Source: Fodinicola acaciae
GTDB taxonomy: Bacteria > Actinomycetota > Actinomycetes > Mycobacteriales > HKI-0501
Length of the DNA stretch: 64,000 bases
Direction: 5' to 3'
NCBI RefSeq assembly: GCF_010993745.1
Contig: NZ_WOTN01000002.1
Span: 248,001-312,000, forward strand
Of the stretch, positions 26,601-35,270 are shown piece after piece. Within the stretch, counting starts at the first letter, position 1. Every line of letters begins with the position of its first letter. Both the position numbers and the translations under genes were made by a program. Below the pieces are notes generated by a model that worked only from the letters and a program-made list of their open reading frames with translations, did not search any database and was not told the origin of the DNA.

Positions 26601-27605
26601 CTATTGCAGGCCGGCGTAGGAGTGCAGGCCGGAGATGACCAGGTTGACGCCGAACAGGTTCATCATCATCGTGCCCCAGCCGATGACCGCGATCCACGCG
26701 GACTTCGGGCCTTTCCAGCCGGTGGTCGACCGGGCGTGCAGGTATGCGGCGTAGACGACCCACGAGATGAAGGCCCAGGTCTCCTTCGGGTCCCAGCCCC
26801 AGTAGCGCGACCAGGCCGCCTCGGCCCAGATCGCGCCGCAGATGATGGCGAAGGTCCAGATCGGGAAGGCAAACGCGATGACGCGGAAGGTCGTCCGCTC
26901 CAGGGCCTCAGCGGATGGCAGGCGTGGCCCCAAAGTCAGCGGAAACGAGAGCGACTTTCCAGCAAGCGTACGCTTTTCAAAGTAGTAGCGGATCAGATAG
27001 AGAGCGCTGGCGGCGAAACCGGTCATGAAGATGCCGCTGGCGATGGTCGCCGCGCTGACGTGGATCCACAGCCAGTAGGAGTTGAGCGCCGGCACCAGCG
27101 GCACGACCGGTGTGTAGAGCACCGTGCCGGCCAGGCCGAGGAGCAAAACCACCGGCAGCATCACGAAAACGCCGAGATGGCGCACCGACCGCTGCCGGGT
27201 CAGCACCACCAGCCACGCGACGACCGCGACGAAGCACACGGTCAGCGCGTACTCGTACATGTTTCCCCACGGCACCCGGTCGGCCGCGATCGCGCGGGTC
27301 ACCAGCGTCGCCACGTGCAGCGCGCCGCCGAGAATCGTGACAACGACAGCGATCCTGCCGGCGTTGGACGGGATCGGCGACGACGGCTGTGCCGTAACGT
27401 CGGCGCCGACCGGCGGTGAGACCGGCGCTTCCTCGACCGAGCCGCCGCCGACACCGGCGAGCACTTTTGCCGGCGCAGCCTTGCGACTGGCGCGTGCGCC
27501 GAACGCGTATTCGACGCCGTACGCGAGCATCGCCGCCACGTACGTCAGGATCGTCGCGACCAGCAGGTTGTCCGACAGGCTGGCCACGGCGGTCTCAGCT
27601 GGCAT
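26601..27605 (-). CDS. ccsB: Cytochrome c biogenesis protein CcsB (ResC), heme channel
   Basis: 334 aa, eight membrane segments. The tryptophan-rich motif WGWDPKETWAFISW binds heme on the outer face. Histidines near NMYEYALT and the last helix (SGLHSYAGLQ) fit the CcsA/CcsB family of system II cytochrome c synthases. With ResB it exports heme and attaches it to apocytochrome c. Last gene of the operon, overlapping resB by 11 bases. Confidence 0.94.
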   Translation of the reverse strand: MPAETAVASLSDNLLVATILTYVAAMLAYGVEYAFGARASRKAAPAKVLAGVGGGSVEEAPVSPPVGADVTAQPSSPIPSNAGRIAVVVTILGGALHVATLVTRAIAADRVPWGNMYEYALTVCFVAVVAWLVVLTRQRSVRHLGVFVMLPVVLLLGLAGTVLYTPVVPLVPALNSYWLWIHVSAATIASGIFMTGFAASALYLIRYYFEKRTLAGKSLSFPLTLGPRLPSAEALERTTFRVIAFAFPIWTFAIICGAIWAEAAWSRYWGWDPKETWAFISWVVYAAYLHARSTTGWKGPKSAWIAVIGWGTMMMNLFGVNLVISGLHSYAGLQ

Positions 27606-29184
27606 CGGCTTTGTCCTTCCCGCGCTGGGATATCTGCTCGACCAGACGGTCGAACTCGGTGGCGAACTCGGCCGCGTCGGTGCGCGAGAGTCCGCCGGCT
27701 TGTAGGTCGGTGCGTCCGCCGCCGGCCGGCGAGAGCCGCAGCCACACCCGGCGCCGCCGGATCGCCAGCGAGCAGAGCAGGCCGGCGACGATGAGAATGG
27801 CCGCGACCAGTACGAGTGTCTGGCCGGGGTTGCTGTCGACCCGGATGCCGGCCCATTTCTTGACCGTCTTGAACGTGAGCGTGCTGCCGTCGCCGAGGTC
27901 CCAGCGTTGGCCTGGCCGCAGGAACTTCGAGCCGACCAGCGTGAGTTTGCCGCGGTCGATCTGGCTTTGGTCGAGTGTGTAGACCGATTTCGGGATGCCG
28001 GAAGACAGTCCGGTGTCGCCGCGATAGGCGGCCAGCGTGATGCCCGGCGACTTCAGCGCCGGCCCCTGCGAGGCGACCTTGGGTCCCTGCGCCGGCGTGG
28101 TCGGCGTGAAGATGCCCTGGAAGGCGACCTCGACGTTGGGCGTACGCGCGCTGCCTGGTTTTTGGTTGGCGTCGGCGAAAACCGCCACACCAGAGGAGGA
28201 GAAGTTGGGGTCCTGCGGGATGAACGCGGTCGAGGAGGTGAAGGTCTGGCCGTACTTGTCCTTGTATTCCAGCACCGGCGTGTAGCCGTGGTCGATCAGG
28301 TAGACGCGCGCGCCGTCGAACCGCAGTGGCTCGTTGACCTCGATCCTCGCGTGTTTGCCGGGACCGCCGGCGCCGTTGTCATACGTGATGTCGGCGGCGA
28401 AGCTGATCGCCTGGCCGTTGGGCAGGTATGCGTCGCTGTATTTGTCCAGCTTCACGCAGAAAGGCGGCAGGTCGGTGTCGGTGATGTCGCGACCGAGGTT
28501 GTAGGAGTCGTACTGCTGCAGCGTGTCGCAGAATCCGTCGCCCTCGTTGACCAGCACATTGCCGTTCCAGCCCCAAAGCGCGCCGGAGGCGACGCCGATC
28601 AGCATGAGCAGCAACGAGATGTGGAAGACCAGGTTGCCGGTTTCGCGCAGGTAACCCTTTTCCGCGGAGATCTCGACCTTGTCGCCGTTTTCGCGTACGA
28701 CGGTGCGCCAGCGGTTGCGCCGCAGCTGCCGGGCCAGCTCGTCGGATGTCACGTCCAGATCGGCGATCTCCGCGTGATGACGCATCCGGTCGAGATATTT
28801 CGGCGCCGGCGGCGGAGCCTGCCGCAGCGCTTTGAGGTGCAGCCGGATGCGCGGGATCAGGCAGCCGACCAGCGACACGAAAAGCAGCAGGTAGATCGCC
28901 GCGAACCAGGGCGAGCCGAAGACGTCGTACGCGCCGATCTTGTCCAGCACCGGACCGAGCTGCGGATGGTCGGTGAGATATTGCCGGACCTTGTCGGGGT
29001 TGAGATTGTATTGCGGCAGCAGCGATCCCGGCACAGCGGCGAGCGCCAGCAGGAAAAGCAAAACGAGCGCCGTACGCATGCTGGTGAGCTGGCGCCACCA
29101 CCGCAGCAGCAACGTCTTTCCGCGCGGGTTTTTCGGCGCTGGCTCGACCGGAGCCGGCGCGGTGGAGAGAGTGTCAAGACTCAT
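27595..29184 (-). CDS. resB: Cytochrome c biogenesis protein ResB
   Basis: 529 aa from ATG 29182-29184 (MSLDTLSTAP), preceded by the ccdA stop in a 4-base overlap. Membrane segments lie near residues 40-60 (LVLLFLLALAAVPGSLLPQ), 90-110 (WFAAIYLLLFVSLVGCLIPRIR, by its ends), 190-205 and about 465-480. A large extracytoplasmic domain sits between the last two. PGSLLPQ and GCLIPR are ResB landmarks. It forms the system II heme-ligation complex with CcsB. Confidence 0.93.
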   Translation of the reverse strand: MSLDTLSTAPAPVEPAPKNPRGKTLLLRWWRQLTSMRTALVLLFLLALAAVPGSLLPQYNLNPDKVRQYLTDHPQLGPVLDKIGAYDVFGSPWFAAIYLLLFVSLVGCLIPRIRLHLKALRQAPPPAPKYLDRMRHHAEIADLDVTSDELARQLRRNRWRTVVRENGDKVEISAEKGYLRETGNLVFHISLLLMLIGVASGALWGWNGNVLVNEGDGFCDTLQQYDSYNLGRDITDTDLPPFCVKLDKYSDAYLPNGQAISFAADITYDNGAGGPGKHARIEVNEPLRFDGARVYLIDHGYTPVLEYKDKYGQTFTSSTAFIPQDPNFSSSGVAVFADANQKPGSARTPNVEVAFQGIFTPTTPAQGPKVASQGPALKSPGITLAAYRGDTGLSSGIPKSVYTLDQSQIDRGKLTLVGSKFLRPGQRWDLGDGSTLTFKTVKKWAGIRVDSNPGQTLVLVAAILIVAGLLCSLAIRRRRVWLRLSPAGGGRTDLQAGGLSRTDAAEFATEFDRLVEQISQRGKDKADAS

Positions 29185-29975
29185 AACGGAATCTCCCCAG
29201 GCGGCAGCCAGCTGCGCAGCCAGATCACCACCGGATCCCAGCCACCGAGCAGAAGAAGCAGGCCGACCACGACCAGCATCGCGCCGCCGATCCTGGTGAC
29301 CCACACGCTGTGCCGGCGGACGAACGCGAGCGCGCCGATCAGCCGGCGGAAACCCAGGCCGAACAAGACGAAAGGAATGCCGAGGCCGAGACCGTACGCG
29401 GCGGCCAGCATCGCGCCGCGGCCGACCGATCCGCTGGTCGTGGCCAGTCCGAGCACCGCGGCCAGCGTCGGTCCGGTGCATGGCAGCCAGCCGAGCGCGA
29501 AAACCGCTCCGAGCACCGGCGCGCCGACCAGTCCTGAGGCCGGCAGCCAGCGCAACCGCACGGTCTTGTCCAGGCCGGGGATCAGGCCGAGGAACGCCAG
29601 CCCCATCACGACGATCAGCGCACCGACCACGCGCTGCAGAATCGGTGCGTAGTCAAGCAAAACGATGCCGATGGTGCTGGCCGCGGCCGACAGGACCGTG
29701 AAAACCGCGGTGAAACCGACGACGAACAACGCGCTGCCGAGCAGCACGCGGCCGCGTACTTTTGTCGCGTTTCCGGTGCGCGTCACCGTGTTGCCGCTGG
29801 GGTCGACACCGGTCGCCGCGTCGAGGTCGGCGCCGGCCAGGCCGGTCACGTACGACACGTATCCCGGCACCAGCGGCAGGACGCACGGCGAGAGAAAGGA
29901 CAGCAGGCCGGCGGTCGCGGCGAGCGCGAGCGCGACGATCAGCGGTCCACTGGCGACGGTGGCGGCCGCGTTCAC
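29181..29975 (-). CDS. ccdA: Cytochrome c biogenesis protein CcdA (thiol-electron carrier)
   Basis: 264 aa, six membrane segments with the two redox cysteines in LSFLSPCVLPLVPGY (helix 1) and LGWLPCTGPTLAA (helix 4). It passes electrons from cytoplasmic thioredoxin to the outside, here presumably to the TlpA-like lipoprotein encoded upstream, so that apocytochrome cysteines are reduced before heme attachment. It overlaps both neighbours by 4 bases. Confidence 0.95.
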   Translation of the reverse strand: MNAAATVASGPLIVALALAATAGLLSFLSPCVLPLVPGYVSYVTGLAGADLDAATGVDPSGNTVTRTGNATKVRGRVLLGSALFVVGFTAVFTVLSAAASTIGIVLLDYAPILQRVVGALIVVMGLAFLGLIPGLDKTVRLRWLPASGLVGAPVLGAVFALGWLPCTGPTLAAVLGLATTSGSVGRGAMLAAAYGLGLGIPFVLFGLGFRRLIGALAFVRRHSVWVTRIGGAMLVVVGLLLLLGGWDPVVIWLRSWLPPGEIPL

Positions 29976-30547
29976 GGCTTTTCACCGGCGACCGCGAGCA
30001 CGACCGGCCGCAGCTCCGACTCCAGCACGGCGTCGCGGAACAGCGCCGCGACGCGGCCGGCGCGGTCGATGACGATGGTCGCCGGGATCGTCGTCGGCGG
30101 CGTCTGCCGAAACCGCACCGCCACTCGGCCGTACGGGTCGTAGAGGCTCGGATAGGTGACGCCGTTCGTACGCTGGAAGGCGGCCGCCTTGTCTTTGGTG
30201 TCACGGATGTTGACCCCGACGAACTGTACGCCTTTGGCCGCGGTCGCCTGGTAGACCCGCTCCAGGTCGCCGGCCTCGGCGCGACACGGCGCGCACCACT
30301 GACCCCAGAAGTTGAGTACGACGACCTTGCCGCGCATCGACGACAGGTCGAGCGAGCCACCGGTCAGGGTCTCACCGCTGATCGCCGGGGCCCCGACCCG
30401 CTTGCCGATCGGCCACTGTTGCCGCGACGACTGGCCGGGCACGAAACCTTTCTCGCCGCCAGCGCTCTGGTTGACCGCGTCGGTGCCGGTCGCGCAGCCG
30501 CCCAGCAGTCCGGCCGCTGCGATCGCGAATAGCATCCTTCGGCGCAT
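29972..30547 (-). CDS. TlpA/ResA-like thioredoxin lipoprotein
   Basis: 191 aa from ATG 30545-30547. Lipobox LLGGC (Cys18) anchors it to the outer face. The thioredoxin fold has FWGQWCAPC with redox Cys86 and Cys89, and the cis-Pro region TTIPATIVID. It reduces apocytochrome c disulfides using electrons from CcdA. Its start overlaps the stop of the phosphatase gene in TGATG. Confidence 0.92.
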   Translation of the reverse strand: MRRRMLFAIAAAGLLGGCATGTDAVNQSAGGEKGFVPGQSSRQQWPIGKRVGAPAISGETLTGGSLDLSSMRGKVVVLNFWGQWCAPCRAEAGDLERVYQATAAKGVQFVGVNIRDTKDKAAAFQRTNGVTYPSLYDPYGRVAVRFRQTPPTTIPATIVIDRAGRVAALFRDAVLESELRPVVLAVAGEKP

Positions 30548-31188
30548 CAGGCCCCCTTGTTGGCGGGGTCGGACCTGGTCGACAGCGACTTGGCCGGCTC
30601 GCGATAGTCGATGCCGGCCAGCGTGGCGCCGTCGAACCGGAAGGAAGTGAGGCTGGCGAGCGTACATTCGCGGCGGCGCGGGTCGTGCCAGAGCTTGCGG
30701 CCCTCGGCGAAGCGGCGCGCCATCCAGATCGGCAGCTGGTGGCTGACCAGCACGGCCTCGTGGCCTTCGGCGACGCGACGGGCCTCCTGCATCGCCGCCA
30801 GCATCCGCGCGGCGACATCGCGATAGGGCTCACCCCAGGACGGCGTGAACGGGTTGCGCAGGCGATACCAGTAACGCGGGTTGGCCAGCGCGCCATCGCC
30901 CGGCGACACCGACCGGCCCTCGAAGTAGTTGAGCGACTCGATCAGCCGGTCGTCCGTGTGCACCTCGAGGCCGAGAAGCGCGGCCAGCGGCATCGCGGTC
31001 TGCTGCGCGCGCTCCAGCGGGCTGGCCGCGATGTAGGTGATGTCGTGGTCGGCCAGCGTACGCGCGACCACCTCGGCCATCTGCTCGCCGAGGCCGGACA
31101 GCCGATAGCCAGGCAGCCGGCCATAGAGGATCTTGGCCGGGTTGTAGACCTCACCGTGGCGCAACAGGTGGACGACCGTCTTGGTCAC
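30547..31188 (-). CDS. Histidine phosphatase family protein
   Basis: 213 aa from GTG 31186-31188 (start overlaps the hemL stop, GTGA). The catalytic LLRHGEV near residue 9 and the second His in [12 protein letters not shown] define the branch of phosphoglycerate-mutase-like phosphatases. The substrate is unknown. Its place between hemL and the cytochrome c genes is common in Actinobacteria but its role there is not established. Confidence 0.9.
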   Translation of the reverse strand: MTKTVVHLLRHGEVYNPAKILYGRLPGYRLSGLGEQMAEVVARTLADHDITYIAASPLERAQQTAMPLAALLGLEVHTDDRLIESLNYFEGRSVSPGDGALANPRYWYRLRNPFTPSWGEPYRDVAARMLAAMQEARRVAEGHEAVLVSHQLPIWMARRFAEGRKLWHDPRRRECTLASLTSFRFDGATLAGIDYREPAKSLSTRSDPANKGA

Positions 31189-32522
31189 ACGGCGGCTCCG
31201 GCGGCCTCGGCCGCTGCCGGCAACGCCTTCTCGATGATCTCCAGCTCGGTCGCGCCGAGCGCGGTGGAGACGAACCAGCACTCGTACGCGCTGGGCGGCA
31301 GATAGACGCCGGACGCCAGCATCGAGTGGAAGAAGGCCCTGTATGCGGCGGTGTCGGTGAGCTTGGCCGACTCGTAGTCGCGTACGTCGGCGGTCGTGAA
31401 GAAGACGCCGAACATGTTGCCGGCGTTGGAAACCCGGTGCGGCACGCCGGCCGCGGTCAGCGCTTTGGTGACCAGGCCGCGCAACGTCTCGGACGTGCGG
31501 TCGAGATAGGCGTACGTCTGGTCCGTGCACTCGCGCAGGGTCGCGATGCCAGCGGCGGTCGCCAGCGGGTTTCCGGACAGCGTGCCGGCCTGGTAGACCG
31601 GGCCGGCCGGCGCGAGCTTGGCCATGATGTCGGCGCGGCCACCGAACGCCGCCGCTGGCAGGCCGCCACCCATCACCTTCGCGTAGGTGACCAGGTCGGG
31701 AGTGACCGGGTCGAGGCCGTACCAACCGGACCTGGAGACCCGGAAGCCGGTCATCACCTCGTCCATCACCAGCAGCGCGCCGTGCTTGGTGGTGATCTCG
31801 CGGAGCTTGCCGTTGAAGCCGTCGCGCGGCGCGATCACCCCCATGTTGCCGGCCGCCGCCTCGGTGATGACCGCGGCGATCTGGTCGCCCGCCTCGGCGA
31901 ACGTCTGCTCCACCGCGGCGATGTCGTTGTATGGCAGCACGATCGTCTCGCTGGCCTGCGCGCCGGTGACGCCTGGCGTGTCCGGCAGCGCGAGGGTCGC
32001 CACGCCGGAGCCGGCGGCGGCCAGCAGCGCGTCGACGTGGCCGTGATAGCAGCCAGCGAACTTGACGATCAGCCGCCGTCCGGTCGCGCCGCGGGCGAGC
32101 CGCAGCGCGCTCATGGTCGCCTCGGTGCCGGAGTTGACCAGGCGGACCTGTTCGGCCGGCGTACGCGCGACGATTTCCTCGGCCAGCTCGACCTCGGCCT
32201 CGGTCGGCGCGCCGAAGGACGTGCCTTTCGCCGCCGCCTTGGTGACCGCCTCCACGACCGCCGGATGCGCGTGGCCGAGCACCATCGGGCCCCACGAGCA
32301 GACCAGGTCGACGTATCGCCGGCCGTCGGCGTCGGTGAGATAGGCACCGTTGGCCTCGGCGATGAAACGCGGCGTGCCGCCGACCGCGCGGAACGCTCTG
32401 ACCGGCGAGTTCACCCCGCCGGGGATGACCGCCTCGGCACGCTCGAACAGCCGGCGCGAGGCCGGCGCCTCGTAGTCGTACGGAGTCGTCTGCTGGGCCG
32501 ATACGTCTGCCACGGCCTCCAT
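31185..32522 (-). CDS. hemL: Glutamate-1-semialdehyde 2,1-aminomutase
   Basis: 445 aa from ATG 32520-32522, chosen because GGAGGG lies about 9 bases upstream; an in-frame ATG at 32577-32579 would add 19 residues. The PLP enzyme makes 5-aminolevulinate from the product of HemA. Family landmarks are [59 protein letters not shown] and the Schiff-base lysine in [12 protein letters not shown]. It heads a compact six-gene operon that continues into cytochrome c maturation, so heme precursor supply and heme attachment are co-expressed. Confidence 0.95.
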   Translation of the reverse strand: MEAVADVSAQQTTPYDYEAPASRRLFERAEAVIPGGVNSPVRAFRAVGGTPRFIAEANGAYLTDADGRRYVDLVCSWGPMVLGHAHPAVVEAVTKAAAKGTSFGAPTEAEVELAEEIVARTPAEQVRLVNSGTEATMSALRLARGATGRRLIVKFAGCYHGHVDALLAAAGSGVATLALPDTPGVTGAQASETIVLPYNDIAAVEQTFAEAGDQIAAVITEAAAGNMGVIAPRDGFNGKLREITTKHGALLVMDEVMTGFRVSRSGWYGLDPVTPDLVTYAKVMGGGLPAAAFGGRADIMAKLAPAGPVYQAGTLSGNPLATAAGIATLRECTDQTYAYLDRTSETLRGLVTKALTAAGVPHRVSNAGNMFGVFFTTADVRDYESAKLTDTAAYRAFFHSMLASGVYLPPSAYECWFVSTALGATELEIIEKALPAAAEAAGAAV

Positions 32523-32610
32523 TGTCGCAAGCCCTCCGACAGCCTGCGGCCGGGGGTTCGACAGCTTGTCGAACTTCACTCGGAGTGATCGCCGCTACTT
32601 ACCTAGGAAG

Positions 32611-32692
32611 GCCTCTCGGACCCACCCCCCACCCGTTCTTGGGTGGGGCCAGATTGACAGGCGGGTACGACAGTTTCGCGCCGTAGCAGGTA
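32611..32692. repeat. Dispersed 80-bp repeat, copy 3 (reverse)
   Basis: CCCACCCCCCACCC-gttctt-GGGTGGGG, then CCAGATTGACAGGCGGGTACGACAGTTTCGCG and outer end GTAGCAGGTA (written here in parts). It is a solitary copy in the 261-bp divergent gap between hemL and the first Cys-rich gene, so here it is upstream of genes on both sides rather than at a 3' end. Confidence 0.85.
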
Positions 32693-32783
32693 TCTCACAG
32701 GTGACACACAGGCGTGTTGTGCCGATTTAAGCCTGTTTGGTCGCTTAGCGTGGAGCGGCCGATGTCGACCGAGGGGAGTACGG

Positions 32784-33203
32784 ATGGGGTGCGGCAGGCA
32801 CGAATGGTCCGGTGAGGCGTCCTGGTTCTGCTGCGGCGCGGCCTGGGGGCCGTGCAAAGCCGTGGGCACCGGTGCGTGCCAGACGTGCCGGTCCGGTGCG
32901 CTGCAGTGCGCGTGGCCGAACGCGTCGAAGAAGTGTTTCGCGATCACCAGGCCGGACCTGTGCAAGGAGACCATCCAGCCGCACGAGTGCGGTGACGTGC
33001 TGCGGGTCGCGCACTGGTGCAGCGGGGTCTGCGTCCCGGTCGCGATCTCCGACTGCGGTCCGCGTACGAAGGCGTTCTGCGGCGGCAAGGCCTGCTGCGA
33101 CGGTCGGTGCCGCACCAACCGGGTCATCGATCTGACGGTCGCCGCGTACAGCCGGCTGGCCAACCTCAACAGCGGCCTCATCCCCGTCTCGATCGGCGTC
33201 TGA
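32784..33203 (+). CDS. 17-cysteine barwin/RlpA-like (double-psi beta-barrel) protein, cassette 1
   Basis: 139 aa, no signal peptide: the protein begins MGCGRHEWSGEASWFCCG. Cysteines are at 3, 16, 17, 24, 32, 35, 42, 51, 60, 69, 79, 83, 91, 99, 104, 105 and 109. The C-terminal half (HWCSGVC, SDCGP, VIDLTVAAYSRLA, SGLIPVSIG) resembles the double-psi beta-barrel of barwin, expansins and RlpA, including the two conserved Asp positions (90 and 116). That fold binds or cuts cell-wall glycans. All 17 cysteines and five Trp are at the same positions in the copy at 34841. AGGGGAG precedes the ATG. First gene of a three-gene cassette; the Tat-signal gene follows one base after its stop. Confidence 0.75.
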   Translation: MGCGRHEWSGEASWFCCGAAWGPCKAVGTGACQTCRSGALQCAWPNASKKCFAITRPDLCKETIQPHECGDVLRVAHWCSGVCVPVAISDCGPRTKAFCGGKACCDGRCRTNRVIDLTVAAYSRLANLNSGLIPVSIGV

Positions 33204-33204
33204 C

Positions 33205-33804
33205 GTGCCGGACCGACGCGCCATCCTGACCGGTGCCGTGCTCGGCAGCGCCGCGATGGTCGGGGCGACCGCGTTCGGCGGCACCGACGCGCAGGCCGCC
33301 TTTCACCGCGCCGACCCCAATCTGGTCGGCGGCCAGCTCGACCCGGGTTTCGCCGAGGGGCTGGTCACCTCCATCTCCGGCGGCGTGCTCGGCGTACGCG
33401 GCTCGGACCGGGTCCTGCACCGCATCCAGGTCACCAGCGCCACGAGCCTGTGGAAGATGGATCCGATCTCGCTGCGCGAGGTGGCGGTCGGCGATGGTCT
33501 GTACGCGCGTGGCGCGCGGCTGCCGGACGGCACGCTCGCGGCCGACGCGGTGTGGGTCAACCTGGTCAACCTGGACGCCGACATCGCCGCGATCAGCGCC
33601 AGCCGGGTCGACCTCGACCATCACGACCAACGGATCGTCGCGCACGTGGTCAAGGGAAAGTCGGCGGTCACCTACAAGAGCGACGAGGCGACCGGCGACC
33701 TGTCGCGGCTGAAGGTCGGCCACCACGTACGCGTGCTCGGCGTGTGGCTGCCCAACACCAGCGAGATGACCATTTCCACGATCCACAGCATGGCGACCGA
33801 ATGA
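33205..33804 (+). CDS. Tat-signal exported protein, cysteine-free, cassette 1
   Basis: 199 aa from GTG 33205. The N-terminus MPDRRAILTGAVLG with a hydrophobic stretch ending near TDAQAAF is a twin-arginine signal. The mature part has no cysteine and is beta-rich, with GLVTSISGGVLGVRGSDRVLHRI (by its ends), LWKMDPISLREVAVGDGLYARG and VGHHVRVLGVW. These recall the DUF5666-type OB-fold barrels that carry a regulating or binding role. No catalytic motif recognised. It sits between the Cys-rich protein and the MauE-like gene and overlaps the latter by 4 bases (ATGA). Confidence 0.75.
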   Translation: MPDRRAILTGAVLGSAAMVGATAFGGTDAQAAFHRADPNLVGGQLDPGFAEGLVTSISGGVLGVRGSDRVLHRIQVTSATSLWKMDPISLREVAVGDGLYARGARLPDGTLAADAVWVNLVNLDADIAAISASRVDLDHHDQRIVAHVVKGKSAVTYKSDEATGDLSRLKVGHHVRVLGVWLPNTSEMTISTIHSMATE

Positions 33805-34538
33805 TCGCCGCTGTCCAGTCGGTGGTCCTGGTCGTCGTGCTGGCGTGGAGCGGTGCGCACAAATTCGTCAACAGCGATGTGCGGCGCACCGCTTTGCCGA
33901 AGCTTTTCGGTGCGTACGCGCTGATCGCGTATCGCCTCACCGGCGTCGCGGAAATCGCGATCGGTGCGGTGATTGTCGTCGGTGGGCCGGCTTTCCCGGC
34001 GGCGCTGCTCGGCGTCGGCTTTCTCGGTTACCTTGCGTACGCCCGGATCGCCGCTCCCGGCAGCTCGTGCGGTTGCACCGGCGCGGGCGTGGCGCCGGTC
34101 GACTGGCGTGCGTTCGTACGCGCCGGCCTCGTGGTTGTCGCTGGCGCGGTCGGCGCGCCTTGGGTTGCCGTTAACGAAAACCTGGCGTTGGCCTTGCCGA
34201 TCATCGCGGTGGAGATCCTGACTTTCGTCATCCTGGCGCCGGATTTCGGCCTGCGCGTACGCGCGCTGCGGCTGAGGTTGGGGCCACATCCATTGCGTGG
34301 CCTCAATGACGCGCTGCCGGTGGCGGCGATCGCGTACAACCTGGAGCGCAGCGAGCTTTTCGGATCGGTGGCGCACCTGATCCGTTCCGGCGTCCGGGAA
34401 ACCTGGGAGAGCGACGGCTGGCGGATTCTCACCTATGCCGCAGACGGCGGCCTGACCATGGTGTTCGCCGTACGCGACCGGCAGGTGCGGCTCAGCGTGG
34501 TCGACGAGAGCGCTTCGGAAATAGCCGAAACACGCTGA
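33801..34538 (+). CDS. MauE/DoxX-like redox-associated membrane protein with extra C-terminal domain, cassette 1
   Basis: 245 aa from ATG 33801. Four to five membrane segments occupy about residues 1-150. SSCGCTGAG (Cys90, Cys92) is in the short loop after the third segment, where MauE-family proteins have a Cys-x-Cys pair. After the membrane part comes a domain of about 80 residues (ALPVAAIAYNLERSELFG, LIRSGVRETWESDGWRI) that is conserved in the second cassette and that I do not recognise from MauE. MauE is needed for disulfide formation and folding of the Cys-rich methylamine dehydrogenase light chain. By analogy this protein may oxidise the 17-Cys protein. Confidence 0.78.
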   Translation: MIAAVQSVVLVVVLAWSGAHKFVNSDVRRTALPKLFGAYALIAYRLTGVAEIAIGAVIVVGGPAFPAALLGVGFLGYLAYARIAAPGSSCGCTGAGVAPVDWRAFVRAGLVVVAGAVGAPWVAVNENLALALPIIAVEILTFVILAPDFGLRVRALRLRLGPHPLRGLNDALPVAAIAYNLERSELFGSVAHLIRSGVRETWESDGWRILTYAADGGLTMVFAVRDRQVRLSVVDESASEIAETR

Positions 34539-34840
34539 CGTTTCCTCCCTCACTGCCGGATTGGTCCAGGTTATTTTGTCGCCCCTTAGCGGCTTTCGCG
34601 GGTTATTTGTTGACAGAATCGATGCCGGCGTTGACGATGACCGCGTCGAATCACAAGTAGGTGATGCCACATCAGCACACTCGGCCTGACGCGCGGTTGA
34701 CCCGCTTCTTTCGCTGTGCCGGACGAGGTTTTCCGTCCGGGTCACCATCCATTGTGGACATTCACGTACGCCGCGGCGTGCGGTCGTGTCGCAATTTTCC
34801 GGCGTCTTGAGGGAGACGTACGAGGGAAGGGAGACCGGTA
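34539..34840. other. Intergenic region between the two cassettes
   Basis: 302 bases with lower GC than the genes. TTGACA at about 34609 and TTGACG about 20 bases further are -35-like, but no clear -10 follows at the right spacing. It probably holds the promoter of cassette 2. No gene or long repeat seen. AGGGAAGGGAG just before 34841 is the ribosome site. Confidence 0.4.
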
Positions 34841-35260
34841 ATGGGATGTGGGGCCAATCAATGGTCCGGAGAGGCGTCATGGTTCTGCTGTGGCGCCGGC
34901 TGGGGGCCCTGTGGCGGGGCCGGCGGCGGTGCCTGCGGCAACTGCAACTCCGGCTGGCTGCAGTGTGCCTGGCCGAACGCGTCGCAGGCCTGCTTCAACA
35001 TCACCAGGCCTGACCTGTGCGGCGAGAGCCTGCCGCGCAAGGTCTGTGGCGACACGATCTTCGTGACGCACTGGTGCTCCGGCGCGTGCACCACGGTGAC
35101 CGTGGCCGACTGCGGTCCGAACACCAAACAGTTCTGCGGCGAAGCCGTGTGCTGCAACGGAAGTTGCCGGACGAACCGGGACGTCGACCTGACCCCGGCG
35201 GCGTACAGCCAGATCGCCAGCCTGAGCTCCGGCCTCACGCCGGTCATGTTCGGATACTGA
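34841..35260 (+). CDS. 17-cysteine barwin/RlpA-like (double-psi beta-barrel) protein, cassette 2
   Basis: 139 aa, the same length as the copy at 32784 and aligning without a gap. About 89 of 139 positions are identical by hand count. All 17 cysteines match, as do Trp8, 14, 21, 44 and 78; an extra Trp is at 39. It again starts MGCG with no signal peptide. The region HWCSGAC, TVADCGP, RDVDLTPAAYSQIA, SGLTPVMFGY gives the clearer double-psi beta-barrel match. The odd cysteine number means at least one is unpaired or links to a partner. Followed 10 bases later by the Tat-signal gene. Confidence 0.75.
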   Translation: MGCGANQWSGEASWFCCGAGWGPCGGAGGGACGNCNSGWLQCAWPNASQACFNITRPDLCGESLPRKVCGDTIFVTHWCSGACTTVTVADCGPNTKQFCGEAVCCNGSCRTNRDVDLTPAAYSQIASLSSGLTPVMFGY

Positions 35261-35270
35261 GGAGGCAGCC

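Noticed and set aside
32784-33203. Identification of the Cys-rich protein as methylamine dehydrogenase light chain
   Set aside because: MauE-like neighbour fits, but spacing of Cys and Trp does not match MauA, there is no signal peptide and no heavy-chain gene is present. The double-psi barrel resemblance is better.
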